Positions 12,281-22,635 of a stretch of 64,000 nucleotides of DNA are shown piece after piece. The stretch lies in contig OY829329.1 in assembly GCA_963691655.1 (NCBI GenBank), positions 69,270,822-69,334,821 on the forward strand, in the 5' to 3' direction. The notes beneath the pieces are model-generated. The model saw only the letters and a program-made list of their open reading frames with translations. It was not told the origin of the DNA and searched no databases. The translations under genes and the position numbers were made by a program. Position 1 is the stretch's first letter; each line of letters opens with the position of its first letter. This DNA comes from Toxonevra muliebris (Eukaryota > Arthropoda > Insecta > Diptera > Pallopteridae).

Positions 12281-13020
12281 TTTTTTATTCTTAAACTTAT
12301 TTTAAGGTAAATTAATTTCATGTGTTCATATTTGAACACACATGTACTGAATATTCTTGATCTTTTCAAACAATAAGAATGAGATAATTTTACTCGTATG
12401 AATGATTTTCAATAAATGAGTGTCCAAATACGAAATATTCAGTTCTTGAGGATGTTTGGTTTTTCAGTATAAACTGTGTTTGCTCTTCAGATGGTGTTCA
12501 ACAGTGTTCCAATATGAACTGTTGATTATTTTATACTTTCTTCTTTAAGATGTATAAAATTTTGTGGTGTACTTAAAACTTTTCAGTCAGATTTCAATAA
12601 TTGCTGAACAGAAATAAATAAAATATCTAACAAAATATAGCAGCGCGTATCAACAGTTGGTAGTGTTCATTATAATTTTGTTGCTCACATTTATAGCTGT
12701 CTTCTTTTGGCATTGTTCACCCACAATTTAAATTATTTTTGGTCGGCCGGCCGGCATTTTAATGTATGCTCTTAAATTAAACAATAATTTCTTTCTGAAT
12801 ATATTATATAAATTAAAAATAATTTACAACTTGTGCCAAGCAACCAACATGTTGTTGTTTGTGTATTCAATTATTGGTTTAGCATTTCAATAATAAGTAT
12901 CATATAAAAATCTTTTCAGACAAAAACCCTCATTTACCTACATTAATATTGGTATTAGAATAGCAGAATGAGGTGTAGGTCGATGATGATGATTATAGAA
13001 ATAGATAGGAATGTCATGCC
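12281..13020. other. Unique AT-rich DNA downstream of the minus-strand donor
   Basis: No element recognised. TGTTCATATTTGAACACA near 12321 is a small palindrome, and GGCCGGCCGGC near 12743 is a rare GC island. If the neighbouring exon is real, this is the start of its intron. Confidence 0.4.
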
Positions 13021-13026
13021 ACTTAC

Positions 13027-13113
13027 CTTTTCAGTGTTCGATTGAAAATAATAAACCATGACGAACATCCAAATTATGCTCACAAAAACAATAAATTTTA
13101 CATTTCGACGCAT
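13027..13113 (-). CDS. First coding exon, type II membrane enzyme, GALNT2/Pgant2-like
   Basis: The ATG at 13113-13111 sits in AACAAAATG, an excellent fly start context. It opens 29 codons that end exactly at AAAG followed by GTAAGTGG (donor 13026-13021), so the next exon starts in phase 0. The peptide begins MRRNVK, then has a hydrophobic stretch of about 17 residues (7-23) with W15 and Y21-Y22, and ends SNTEK. A short basic head plus one membrane span is the design of Golgi type II glycosyltransferases. From memory, human GALNT2 starts MRR and has W and YY at the same spacing, so a polypeptide GalNAc-transferase (mucin-type O-glycosylation, Golgi) is the best guess. The catalytic GT-A and lectin domains are not in this window and must lie beyond position 1. 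Too short for length-based gene finding. The exon is fairly secure; the family assignment is moderate. Confidence 0.62.
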
Positions 13114-13410
13114 TTTGTTGTTTTTGTTTATGTTGTTGTTAATTTTAAATATGTATGTAGTGTTGTTTCTGCTGCTGTTGCTATTGTTATTATTTCTGCT
13201 ACTGTTGCTACTGTTGAGATTATTTTTTTGTGGTAATTGTTGCTATTTTGTTTATTGTTGTTGCTTGCTGTAGATTTTATTACTATTATTATTATTATTC
13301 TGTCCAGTTGTTATCGTCGTATCTAATACTGTTGCTGGTTATGTTGCCAGTGTTGCTGTTCTGCTCTTGTTGCTGCTACTTTGCGCAGTTTTGTTGCGAA
13401 CGTTATTTAT
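13114..13410 (-). other. Probable 5' leader of the minus-strand exon
   Basis: Read on the minus strand, this is a run of CAA, CAG and AAT triplets (for example CAACAGTAGCAACAGTAGCA) leading straight into the ATG, typical of fly 5' untranslated sequence. Possible acceptors are TTACAG at about 13411 and CTACAG at about 13275, both with weak pyrimidine tracts, so the true start of this exon is unknown. The plus-strand frames of 62-71 residues here are mirror images of the triplet repeats and are not credible proteins. Confidence 0.5.
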
Positions 13411-13807
13411 TGCTGTAATTTTTAAAATAGATTTAAAAATAATAATTTAATATTAAAATTTATTTTCAAATAAATTGTTGTGATAAAATTGTTCTGAAAT
13501 TGTTAAGAAAGAATTCGATAATCCCCTATACTATGGACAAAGAAATCTAAGTTAGCCAAAAGCTCTAAATCAACCACAGAGACACTCGCTGATGGTGAAA
13601 AAAACTAGAGATTTGCGAGATTTTTTTGGGTGCGAGGAGTTTGGGAATACCTCAACCGACTTGGATCCTTCAGCACACCGATCAATATTAGATATTTTGA
13701 CTCATAAGCTCATACGATTTAATAAAAAACATACACATTCTTGAAGTTAAAAATTCGTATATGGCGTATTCCACGTCGACAAGGACAAGCCCCTAAACAG
13801 AAATTGG

Positions 13808-13830
13808 TTTGACGGATTTAAGCGTTCTAG
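13808..13830 (+). repeat. Left arm of perfect 23-bp inverted repeat
   Basis: The 23 bases here are the exact reverse complement of 15265-15287. The core is GACGGATTTAAGCGTTCTAG. The two arms enclose the whole ~121-bp tandem array. Confidence 0.85.
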
Positions 13831-13894
13831 TGTTCGAAAATAGGCCCCCTCCAACACGAATCTTTTCTTGTCTCGATTATCCCCTATTACCTAC

Positions 13895-15130
13895 TTTTAT
13901 GTTGACTCATCCATTTTGTTTCCACCATTTTGAATTTCTAAAAAATAACTTCAGATTCGTAATCAGCGATTTCAAAACACAGAAGTAAGAAGCGAAAATA
14001 ATAAATTTTTAAAAAATTTGGCCGCCATTTTGGATCCACCATTTTGAATTTTTGAAAAACAGCTTCAGTATCGAAATCAGCAACCCCAAAAACTCAGAAG
14101 TAAGAAATTTTAAGCAAAAACAATTGATTTTAAAAAATTTTTCCGCCATTTTGGATACGCCACTTTGAATTTCTGAAAAATAACTTCAGATTCGTAATCA
14201 GCGATTTCAAAAACCCAGAAGTATAAAGTTTCAAGCAAAAAGGATAAATTTTAAAAAATTTGTCCGCCATTTTGGATCCTCCATTTAAAATTTCTGAAAA
14301 ATAATTTCAGATTCAAATACAGCGACCTCGAAAGCTTACAAGTAAGAAATTTTAAGTAAAAATGAGCGATTTTAAAATAATTATCCGCCATTTTGGATCC
14401 ACCATTTTGAGTTTTTGAAAAACAGCTTCAGATTCAAAATCAGTGATCCCAAAAACCCAGAAGTAAGAAGTTCCAAGCAAAAACGATACATTTTAAAAAA
14501 TTTCTCCGCCATTTTGAATTTCTGAAAAATAACTTCAGATTCGTAATCAGCGATTCCAAAAACTTATAAGTAAGAAATTTTAAGCAAAAACGAGTGATTT
14601 AAAAAAAAATTATCCGCCATTTTGAATCCACCATTTTGGATTTTTGAAAAACAGCTTCAGATTCAAAATCAACGATCCCAAAAAACTCAGAAGTAAGAAA
14701 TTCCAAACAAAAACGATACATTTTAAAAAATTTGTCTTCCATTTTGGACCCAATTGAATTTTTGAAAAACAACTTCAGGTTCGAAATCAGCGATCCCAAA
14801 AACCCAGAAGTAAAAAGTTTCAAGCAAAAACGATTCATTTCAAAAAATTTGTCAGCCATTTTGGATCTACCATTTCGAATTTCTGAAAGATTTTTTCAGA
14901 TTCATAAACAGCGGCCCCAAAAACCTTCAAATAAAAAAAAAAATTTCCGCCATTTTGGATTCAGCATTTTGAATTTCTGAAAAATAACTTCAGATTCGTA
15001 ATCAGCGATCCCAAGAAACCAAAAAACAAAAACGTTTCGGCAAAAACGATTAATTAAAAAAAAATACCGCCATTTTGAATTTCTGAAAAATTACTTCAGA
15101 TTCAACTACAGCGTCCCCAAAAACTGTTAA
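13895..15130 (+). repeat. Tandem array, ~121-bp unit, with subtypes
   Basis: About ten units, each starting near CCGCCATTTTGGAT. CCGCC starts fall at 14022, 14143, 14264, 14385 and 14506, exactly 121 bp apart; later units are shorter. Each has a CTTCAGATTC block and an AGAAGTAAGAAATT block. Three unit types can be told apart: AACAGCTTCAG, AATAACTTCAGATTCGTAATCAG in part, and a form ending CAGCGACC. They alternate irregularly. The open frames on both strands here are products of the repeat. Confidence 0.9.
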
Positions 15131-15264
15131 AAAAAGAGTTTAAAAATTATTCAAATTCTTTTTAACTTATAGTTCAGGCAAATACTTTTAAATTTTCGAA
15201 ATTAATGATTTTTGGCAGCCATATTGGCATCTTAAACTACCCGAATGTAGAAATCTTTTTAGCC

Positions 15265-15287
15265 CTAGAACGCTTAAATCCGTCAAA
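15265..15287 (-). repeat. Right arm of perfect 23-bp inverted repeat
   Basis: Exact reverse complement of 13808-13830. It lies between the 121-bp array and the 13-bp array, so it marks the array's edge as that of an inverted-repeat element about 1.48 kb long. Confidence 0.85.
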
Positions 15288-15344
15288 ATTAATTTTTGTT
15301 TTTTATGGACCTGTCTGTCTTCACTGCCGTATGATTTTGGCGAA

Positions 15345-16015
15345 TGACTTTGTCATATGGTTTTCTTATATGACTTTGCCATATGACTTCGTCAAATGAC
15401 TTCGCCGAATAACTTTGTTCTGTTTTTTTTTTTATCGAACTAATTAAGTTTAGGTCAAAGTTAGTTCCTAGTAAGTTCAAACGAGTTTGTCAAATGACTT
15501 TGTCATATGGTTTTGTCATATTACTTTGTCAAGTAAAAGTGAAAATTTCATATATATACAAGGTTTGTTTTCATTGTCGTGGGATTTTATCAAATGATTT
15601 TGTCATATGACTTTGTCAAACGACTTTGTCATATGACTTTGTCACATGGTTTTGTCATATTACTTTGTCAAATAAAAGTGAAAATTTTATGCTTTTTTTT
15701 CATTGCCGTGTGATTTTATCAAATGATTTTGTCAAATGAGTTTGTCATATGACTTTGTCACATGGTTTTGTCATATGACTTTGTCAAATGAAAGTGAAAA
15801 TTTCAGATAATAATAAGCTTTTTTTTCATTGCCGTGTGATTTTATCAAATGACTTTGTCACATGATTTTGTCATATGACTTTGTCAAATGAAATTTAAAA
15901 TTTTATAAATATACGCTTTGTTTTCATTGTCGTATGATTTTGTCGAATGTCTTTGTCTTAAAACTTTGTCATAAGGCTTTGCCATGTGATTTCGCCAAAT
16001 AACTTTCTCCGATGT
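15345..16015 (+). repeat. Tandem array of 13-bp GACTTTGTCATAT units with longer periodicity
   Basis: The basic unit GACTTTGTCATAT varies at its end (CAAAT, CACAT) and sometimes reads GGTTTTGTCATAT. Groups of units alternate with a GTGAAAATTT-containing segment and a CATTGCCGTGTGATTTTATC segment, giving a second-level period of roughly 115-140 bp (GTGAAAATTT at about 15539, 15678 and 15793). No coding potential. Confidence 0.85.
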
Positions 16016-17186
16016 TTTCTTCTATCGAATTATTTAACACTAATCCAAAATATTATGAACTTACTAGCTCTCAGACCGACTGGTGTGAAATTTTTTTATT
16101 CGCTACAATATTTAATTTATTTTTTTTTTAAATTGTTGAAAAAAACAATTTAATCAAACAGACAAAACGCTTACGCTTACAAGCAAAGATTTACATGTTT
16201 AGTAAATTAAATAATTACTAAATATTCGTTTTTTTCGCCTGCTGTTTTTCGCGCACACGCACAATTTAATTTAAATGAATTTATGTTTTTATTTCATTAA
16301 ATTTTTTTTTTTCATCTTTTATTCCTGTAGTAATTTACAAATATTTCACGGTATTTTTTTTGTTGCTGAGAAAAATATTGTTTTATTTGATAATCACAAA
16401 AAAGAAAAATAATAATAATAATACAAAATATGTCGCATCGTTGAGCATTTTCAAGCTTATTCAGGTTGAATAATGCTAAAAAAAGTCAAAACAATAAAAT
16501 GTATTTATTTATATTAATAAAAAAAACACACATGTCATGCAAATTCTGTAGTTGAATGAAATTTTTTTTTTTTTTGTTTTTTCACAATGATTTCATTTTG
16601 CCTTTTTTATTTTAATTCCTACTAAAGTTATTAAATAACTACATGTGCATTTATTATTAAATATGAATTCACCTGTTTTTTATTGCTTTTTTTTTTTTTT
16701 TGTTATTGTATTCTTTTTTCTAGTAAATTTTAATCTGTGCTTGTTTTTGCTTTTGTTTCCTTTAATCTCAATTAAATAGCTATTTAACACAAAACTTTTT
16801 TTTGTTTAACTGTTTATTTAATTTAAATATTTAAATTGTGATTTAAGCAGTTGCAATTGTTGTGATAATGGGTTTAGGGTTGCCAGCAGTTTATTAAGTT
16901 CTTTACTTGATTTGTTATAAAAAATTTAGTTGAGAAAATCTCACTAAATGCGACGCAACATTGGAAACTGTAGTGTAAATTTTTCACAAAAAATCGAAAC
17001 ATGAAGAAGAATTAAGTTTTTCGCAATTTTAAGGAAATAGGTTTAAAAAAAAATGTTTATATACCATATATTACAATTAAAGTATTAGAGAATAAAAAAT
17101 TATGAAAAGAAAAAAATGTTTAGAAAAAAAAAAATGTTTATTTAATGACTCGAAAGTTCGCCAAATAAATTATGAAGAAAACTAGT
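16016..17186. other. AT-rich non-coding DNA
   Basis: Poly-T and poly-A runs with little else. No exon, repeat family or RNA gene recognised. Confidence 0.45.
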
Positions 17187-17244
17187 TTCTTTCAGCGTAA
17201 TTTTCACACTGTACGGCATGCAGAGAACTCTCTTTCGTAACGAA
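17187..17244 (+). repeat. Left inverted repeat flanking the 27-bp satellite
   Basis: About 58 bp, roughly 80% identical by eye to the reverse complement of 19635-19693, with the exact core GTACGGCATGCAGAGAA. Together the arms define a ~2.5-kb unit that contains the satellite and the hairpin at 17446. Confidence 0.75.
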
Positions 17245-17445
17245 TTCTCTTAGCGCTCACATAGCCGCAAAATTTGATTGTGTGTGTGTTTTGGATAGGA
17301 CGCAAATTTATATACTAAATATACATACGCTTTCTCCCGCTCTCTCTCTCATTATGTTATCTATTAGTGGTGTGTTTTTCGATACGATTGTACTTTTTTC
17401 AGTACAGTTTAGGGTTATTTAACTTAATGTATCACATGCTATCAT

Positions 17446-17516
17446 TGACTTTACAGAGCAATGTTTTGGTTGTCCTCCTTTGATTCTTCTAATATGGACA
17501 TTGCTCTGTAAAGTCA
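17446..17516. repeat. Perfect 19-bp-arm hairpin
   Basis: TGACTTTACAGAGCAATGT (17446-17464) and its exact reverse complement (17498-17516) flank a 33-base loop. Outside these, CATGC (left) and GCATG (right) extend the arms imperfectly. It lies inside the inverted-repeat unit between the left arm and the satellite. Not a recognised RNA gene; possibly a remnant MITE. Confidence 0.7.
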
Positions 17517-17943
17517 CTGGCAAGCATGGAGGCGGAATTTTTTGCAATTGGATAAATTAGTTTGTTTATGGTCTTTATCCTTTTTACGAAATAAATTTAA
17601 ATATTGACCGCCTAATCCATATTGAAGCTCCGAAAACCCAAATACTTTATCAGTCACTGTGGGAATTGTCAGTTTGTGGAATATTTAGACATGAAATCTA
17701 CTCGAAACGAGATGCTGAGGGGAAAAGTATATAACTTCTACGTTCAGAAAAAAGTGGAATAATTTTACTTAAGAGCAAAAGCGAAACGATGTAGGTTCCG
17801 AGCAAAAGTGAAACGATGTAGGTTCCGAAAAAAAGTGAAATGAAATATGTTCAAAGCAAAAGTGAAATGAAAAATGTTCAGAGCAAAAATGAAACGAAAA
17901 AGGTTCAGAGCAAAAGTGAAACGAAATATGTTCAGAGCAAAAG

Positions 17944-18060
17944 ATTGTAAATCTTGTAGCTTAAGGATTAAATAATTTCTTAAATAAATAAATAAATGAA
18001 GGAAGGTGCACGGTTTCAAATCTCGGCACGCTCAAGAATCAAAAATTGAAAAAAAAAAAA
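17944..18060 (+). mobile_element. SINE tRNA-like head inside the satellite, copy 1
   Basis: TAGCTTAAGGA (A-box-like, 17957-17967) and GGTTTCAAATC (B-box-like, 18012-18022) are followed by TCGGCACGCTCAAGAATC and poly-A. The part after the B box matches the head of the SINE at 51042-51353 read on its own strand. It is embedded among 27-bp satellite units. Confidence 0.7.
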
Positions 18061-18506
18061 ATGAAAAAAAGTGAAACGTACTATGTTGTGAGCAAAAGTG
18101 AAACAAAATATGTTCAAGGCAAAAGTGAAATGAAATATGTTCAGAGCAAAAGTGAAACGAAATATGTTCAAAGCAAAAGTGAAATGAAATATGTTCAGAG
18201 CAAAAATGAAACGAAATAGGTTCGGAGCAAAACTGAAATGAAATATGTTCAGAGCAAAAATGAAACGAAATAGGTTCAGAGCAAAAGTGAAACGAAATAG
18301 TAGGTTCAGAGCAAAAGTGATGTGAAATATGTTCAGAGCAAAAGTGAAATGAAACATATTCAAAGCAAAAGTAAAATGAAATATGTTCAGAGCAAAAGTG
18401 AAACGATGTAGGTTCCGAGCAAAAGTGAAATGAAATATGTTCAGAGCAAAAGTGAAACGAAATATGTTTAAAGCAAAAGTGAAATGAAATATGTTCAGAG
18501 AAAAAG

Positions 18507-18625
18507 ATTGTAAATCTTGTAGCTTAAGGATTATATATATCTTAAATAAATAAATAAATGAAGGAAGGTGCACGGTTTCAAATCTCGGCACGCTCAAGAA
18601 AAAAAAATTGAAAAAAAACAAAAAT
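18507..18625 (+). mobile_element. SINE tRNA-like head inside the satellite, copy 2
   Basis: Nearly identical to copy 1 and placed 563 bp downstream (CTTGTAGCTT at 17953 and 18516). The same satellite variants surround it. The simplest reading is one SINE insertion followed by duplication of a ~563-bp block of the array. Confidence 0.7.
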
Positions 18626-19634
18626 AAAAAAAAAGTGAAACGTAATATGTTGTGAGCAAAAGTGAAACAAAATATGTTCATAGCAAAAGTGAAACGAAAC
18701 ATATTCAAAGCAAAAGTAAAATGAAATATGTTCAGATCAAAAGTGAAACGATGTAGGTTCCGAGCAAAAGTGAAATGAAATATGTTCAGAGCAAAAGTGA
18801 AACGAAATATGTTTAAAGCAAAAGTGAAATGAAATATGTTCAGAGCAAAAGTGAAACAAAATATGTTCAAGGCAAAAGTGAAATGAAATATGTTCAGAGC
18901 AAAAGTGAAACGAAATATGTTTAAAGCAAAAGTGAAATGAAATATGTTCAGAGCAAAACTGAAACAAAATATGTTGTGAGCAAAAGTGAAACAAAATATG
19001 TTCAAGGCAAAAGTGAAATGAAATATATTCAGAGCAAAAGTGAAACGAAATAGTAGGTTCAGAGCAAAAGTGATGTGAAATATGTTCAGAGCAAAAGTGA
19101 AACGAAATATGTTCAGAGCAAAAGTTAAACAAAATATGTTGTGAGCAAAAGTGAAACGAAATAGATTCAGAGAAAAAATAATGTGAAATATGTTCAGAGC
19201 AAAAGTAAAACGAAATATGTTTAGAGCAAAAATAGAATTGTTAAACCATTTTTTCACTTACTTTTTAGTCATTTCATTTTCACTCTAAACCGTTTTACCG
19301 TTCTTACACTGAGTTACTAGATTATTTCACTTTTGCTCTTATATAAATTTTAGCCCGCTTTTCCTTTCGACCTAACATATTTTAGTTATGAATTGCGTTC
19401 CATTTGATCGTTTAACCGAGCAGAAAGTGATGAATGGTTTTCGTCTATTGTTATAAATTTGCATTAGAATTTAATATTATATTTATAGTTAGCTACTACC
19501 TCAACAGCCACTCCATTTTTATAAAAATGTATATTCCCGTAATTGTAACGAATGCAGCAAAACATATTTTAGTAGAGACTGAAACATTAGCGTGGCTAGA
19601 ATCATAGCTAGAGTCATATTACACGTTACATTAA

Positions 19635-19693
19635 CTCGTTATGAAAGAGAATTCTCTGCATGCCGTACACTGTGGAAAATTATCAAGAAAGGA
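19635..19693 (-). repeat. Right inverted repeat flanking the 27-bp satellite
   Basis: Reverse complement of 17187-17244, with about a dozen differences and one single-base gap. A 120-residue plus-strand frame overlaps it but has no recognisable domain. Confidence 0.75.
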
Positions 19694-20700
19694 ATTAATT
19701 TTTTCTGTGATTTTAATAAAAACTCTTTTTCTCTCAGTGAATCGATTGAATCTTCTTGCTATGAACGATCTCTAGAGTTGTTGCGAAAACCCGACAGCTA
19801 TTGTCGTATACATGGGAAAACACGAGAGAAAAGAAATGTGCAAATGCGCCTATCAGTGTTGGGATATGAAGGTATTTTGTACTTTTTTTCAGTACCGATA
19901 GCAATGACATACCCAAATTCGAAAAGAAAATATAACTTTACAGTTACACGCTGAGCATAGAAATTTGAATATATTATTTTTTATTCAGAACTTTATTTCA
20001 TAAACTGCTCTACACTGTACTTGATGATTTATTTTGATAGCTTACCATAATAACAAATTATACTGAAAATTCAGCTATCTTAATTGTTTTGTAGAATTAT
20101 GGAAAAAACAATGACTGTTTAAAATTCCAAACACATAATTTTCTATCTATTTATTTGATTTTTGATTTCTTATTTTTTACATAAATATTTGCTAGTCTCT
20201 ATTGATTTAATGTATGAATATTAGATAGGAATTTTTAATAAAGTGATAGAAAATTCGGCTTAATAAAATAATATTAGGTTCTAACATTTTGACAGCCTAA
20301 GTAAAATTGATATATAAAAATTAAACTCTACTCGCATTACGAGATAAAATAATAAAACTTTGTATTTAAATATTCAATTACGAAACATTTTTAACAGCGA
20401 CAAAAAAAAAAAAAAATTATTTATTATTTAAATTAGAATGACTTAATTACTTGCTGTGAAGTCAGTTGACTTTGAAATTTCTTATCTATGAATCATATAT
20501 TTATATGTAAATTTAGACAGACAGTGAAAATCTTCCGGGTGATTAAGAATTGCAAATGTGTGCCAAGTTTCGGGATATCAATTGCAAAAACATTGCCTGT
20601 CATTTTGTAGATATTTCAACGAGATTATGAAACCTTAAGCTGGTATTATATAAAACTAAGAATTAGCCAAGGGTTAAAAAGAATAATTGGGTGAATAAAA
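19694..20700. other. AT-rich non-coding DNA
   Basis: No repeats or exons recognised apart from the end of the open frame at 19592-19954, which I regard as chance. Confidence 0.4.
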
Positions 20701-21100
20701 CTAGGGGGAGGGAGGAACGCAGCCGAGTAGCAAAAAGTACATAATTTATTTATTACTAAGTACAATTGTACTTAAATGAGAGAGTATTAGTTGAAGAGAA
20801 GAGAGGAAAAGATCAAGAGAACAAGAAACTCAAAGAGCAAGTTTGTTGTCTTTGATGTTGTTCTCTCAATTGTGTTTTTGTGGAGAGACAATTACAATTA
20901 CAAACAAAATGCAATTGTACTCAAATGAGCGAGTATTATTTGAAAAGAGAAACAGTTCAAGAGAACAGGAAAGAGAAAGAGCAACTTGGTTAACTTTGAT
21001 GTTATTCTCCTGATTGTGCTTTTGTATGAAAGAGAAAAGACGAAAGCGGGCTCGTTTAACTTCGAACGCATATTTTGTCTGTCGCATAAGAAATATTTAC
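20701..21100 (+). repeat. Dispersed family G, copy 1 (two tandem units)
   Basis: Two tandem copies about 149 bp apart of a unit running CAATTGTACTTAAATGAGAG, GTATTAGTTGAA, GAGAACAAGAAA, AAGAGCAAGTTTG and TTCTCTC-TTGTGTTTTTGT. Related copies are at 22135-22365 and 52185-52800. Non-coding, GAGAG-rich. Confidence 0.6.
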
Positions 21101-22134
21101 TGGGTAAAGCTGAGTCTTCCCGAAGAAAAGCTCTAAAGCTGATTCTGAAGTAATACTTCTATAAATAAATATTATAATAAAATTATTTAATTTAAAATGC
21201 TATGACGGCAAATCATTTAAAATTATATTTTCTCTATCTTAATAAAAAGTGAATTATTTCAAATTTGTATACACACAAAGGAAAGAAATTAGAATACTGA
21301 AGTTACCATCTCAACTAACCAACCTAACCTGATTAAAGCAAAAAAAATAAAAAATAAAAAAAAAAAAATTCAAGTTTCTGTTCCCGTTTTATATTCAAAT
21401 GTCAAAGAATATCATTCATAATTCCGGTTTCTTTTTATGTATTGTGCACTAGAAATTAACATATTTTAATTATTATAAAAAAAAAAAGAAATGTGTATAA
21501 AAAAAAAAAAAATTTTATTTAACATAAAATTTGTGATTTTTTGCAAACGTAACCTAACGTTAAAAAAAAAGCCTTTTATAACAAAACGTTGCGCAAAATT
21601 CAAACACCAGCAAATATCAAATACAGATTTAGTATGCCAGTAGTTGAATATGAGAAGTGTCAATTTTGAAATGGTGAACGTTATAGAGACCTTTCACTTT
21701 TATTGGCAAGACAGCAAATGTATGTATAGGTAATTATAAATATAAAAAAAAAATAATAATAAAGTGATAATTAAATTTATAGCTTTTTGTTTTTTAAGAG
21801 CTTTTAACAGAAACCTTAATTTTTGCAAACAAATTAAAATTGTCTTTAAACGTAAATGCATCAATAGATGAGCACCATTCACCGATATCGAATAGTTTAT
21901 AGTTGCTAATTAGTAAAGTTGATAATCTAAGCATACAAACAGTGACTAGAAAATCGTTGATTTTTGTGTGACTGGCAAAGATATGAGAAACTGATCTACA
22001 TGGAATCATGTTTAAATGTTGTTCTGGATTTTTAATTTTATTAACTAAATTCCATAAGAGGAAAATCAATGGAGTTGTTGTAAAATAATACCAAAACAAT
22101 TAGGAAAATCTGATTTTTAAGCTAAGAAAAAACC
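21101..22134. other. AT-rich non-coding DNA
   Basis: Poly-A near 21340-21370 and 21478-21510. Several short minus-strand frames are present, none with recognisable content. Confidence 0.4.
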
Positions 22135-22365
22135 GCAATCAAGTAGTCAAAAACATATAATTTACTTATTACAAAAACAAAGTGCAATTGTACTTCCATG
22201 AGAGCGCATTAGTTAAAAAGAGACAAGAGATCAAGAAAACAAGAAAGTCAAAGAGCAAGTTTGTTGTCTTTGATGCTGTTCTCTCGATTGTGTTTTTTTG
22301 TACGAAGGAGGAAAACGTGATAGTTTAACAATGAACATCTGTTGCATAAGAAATATTCATTTCAA
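22135..22365 (+). repeat. Dispersed family G, copy 2 (single unit)
   Basis: TTACAAAAACAAAGTGCAAT, GAGAGCGCATTAGTTAAAA and AAGAGCAAGTTTGTTGTC match family G at 20701 and 52440. It ends at GCATAAGAAATATTCATTTC, which is also the end in the copies near 21080 and 52780. Confidence 0.6.
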
Positions 22366-22436
22366 AAACGAATATTTATACATTATCATGAAAGCACAAA
22401 TTAGAATTCCAAAGAATAGTTCAAAAGCTAAATGGG

Positions 22437-22520
22437 ATATCGTCGCCTGAGAATTGATTTGGCGTGTGTGTATAAGTATTCCTATGCCTATACGCCAAAT
22501 CAATACTCAGGCGACGATAT
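22437..22520. mobile_element. 84-bp near-perfect palindromic element, copy 1
   Basis: Arms 22437-22465 and 22492-22520 match at 28 of 29 positions (ATATCGTCGCCTGAGAATTG against its partner), around a 26-base loop TATAAGTATTCCTATGCC. A second copy at 44713-44800 lies in the opposite orientation, and the asymmetric loop is also conserved, so this is a mobile or otherwise duplicated element rather than a chance hairpin. No protein. Confidence 0.75.
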
Positions 22521-22635
22521 GTATAAATTCAAATTAGAAGAAAGTTTCCTTTGCAATATTTCAAATTAAAAATAAAATGTATCAAATTTCAATTCATTCA
22601 TATATACATACATATGTTTGTAATTAAAAATTGGT

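Larger units (their letters stand above)
17765..19240 (-). repeat. 27-bp satellite array
   Basis: Unit GTGAAATGAAATATGTTC plus AGAGCAAAA, 27 bp, present in roughly fifty variants and interrupted by two SINE-head insertions. The unit length is a multiple of three and one minus-strand frame lacks stops, giving an apparent 413-residue protein of FALNIFHFT repeats. That frame has no start context, no signal and no homology, and it runs across the SINE pieces, so it is best read as an artefact. Confidence 0.92.

Noticed and set aside
13042..13418. Plus-strand leucine/cysteine-rich frames of 62-71 residues
   Set aside because: They are the antisense of CAA/CAG-rich leader sequence next to the credible minus-strand exon.
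14599..14980. Overlapping 82-86-residue frames on both strands within the 121-bp array
   Set aside because: Both strands are open for the same tandem-repeat reason; no conservation beyond the repeat.
8535..16015. CRISPR-like array
   Set aside because: Repeats are contiguous or long-unit tandem repeats in a eukaryotic genome, without regular unique spacers.
18016..19257. 413-residue minus-strand open frame of FALNIFHFT repeats
   Set aside because: The repeat unit is 27 bp, so an open frame persists automatically. It crosses SINE fragments, has no proper start and no domain.
19592..19954. 120-residue plus-strand frame with start at 19592
   Set aside because: It overlaps the inverted arm at 19635-19693, has no recognised motif, and its composition matches surrounding non-coding DNA.
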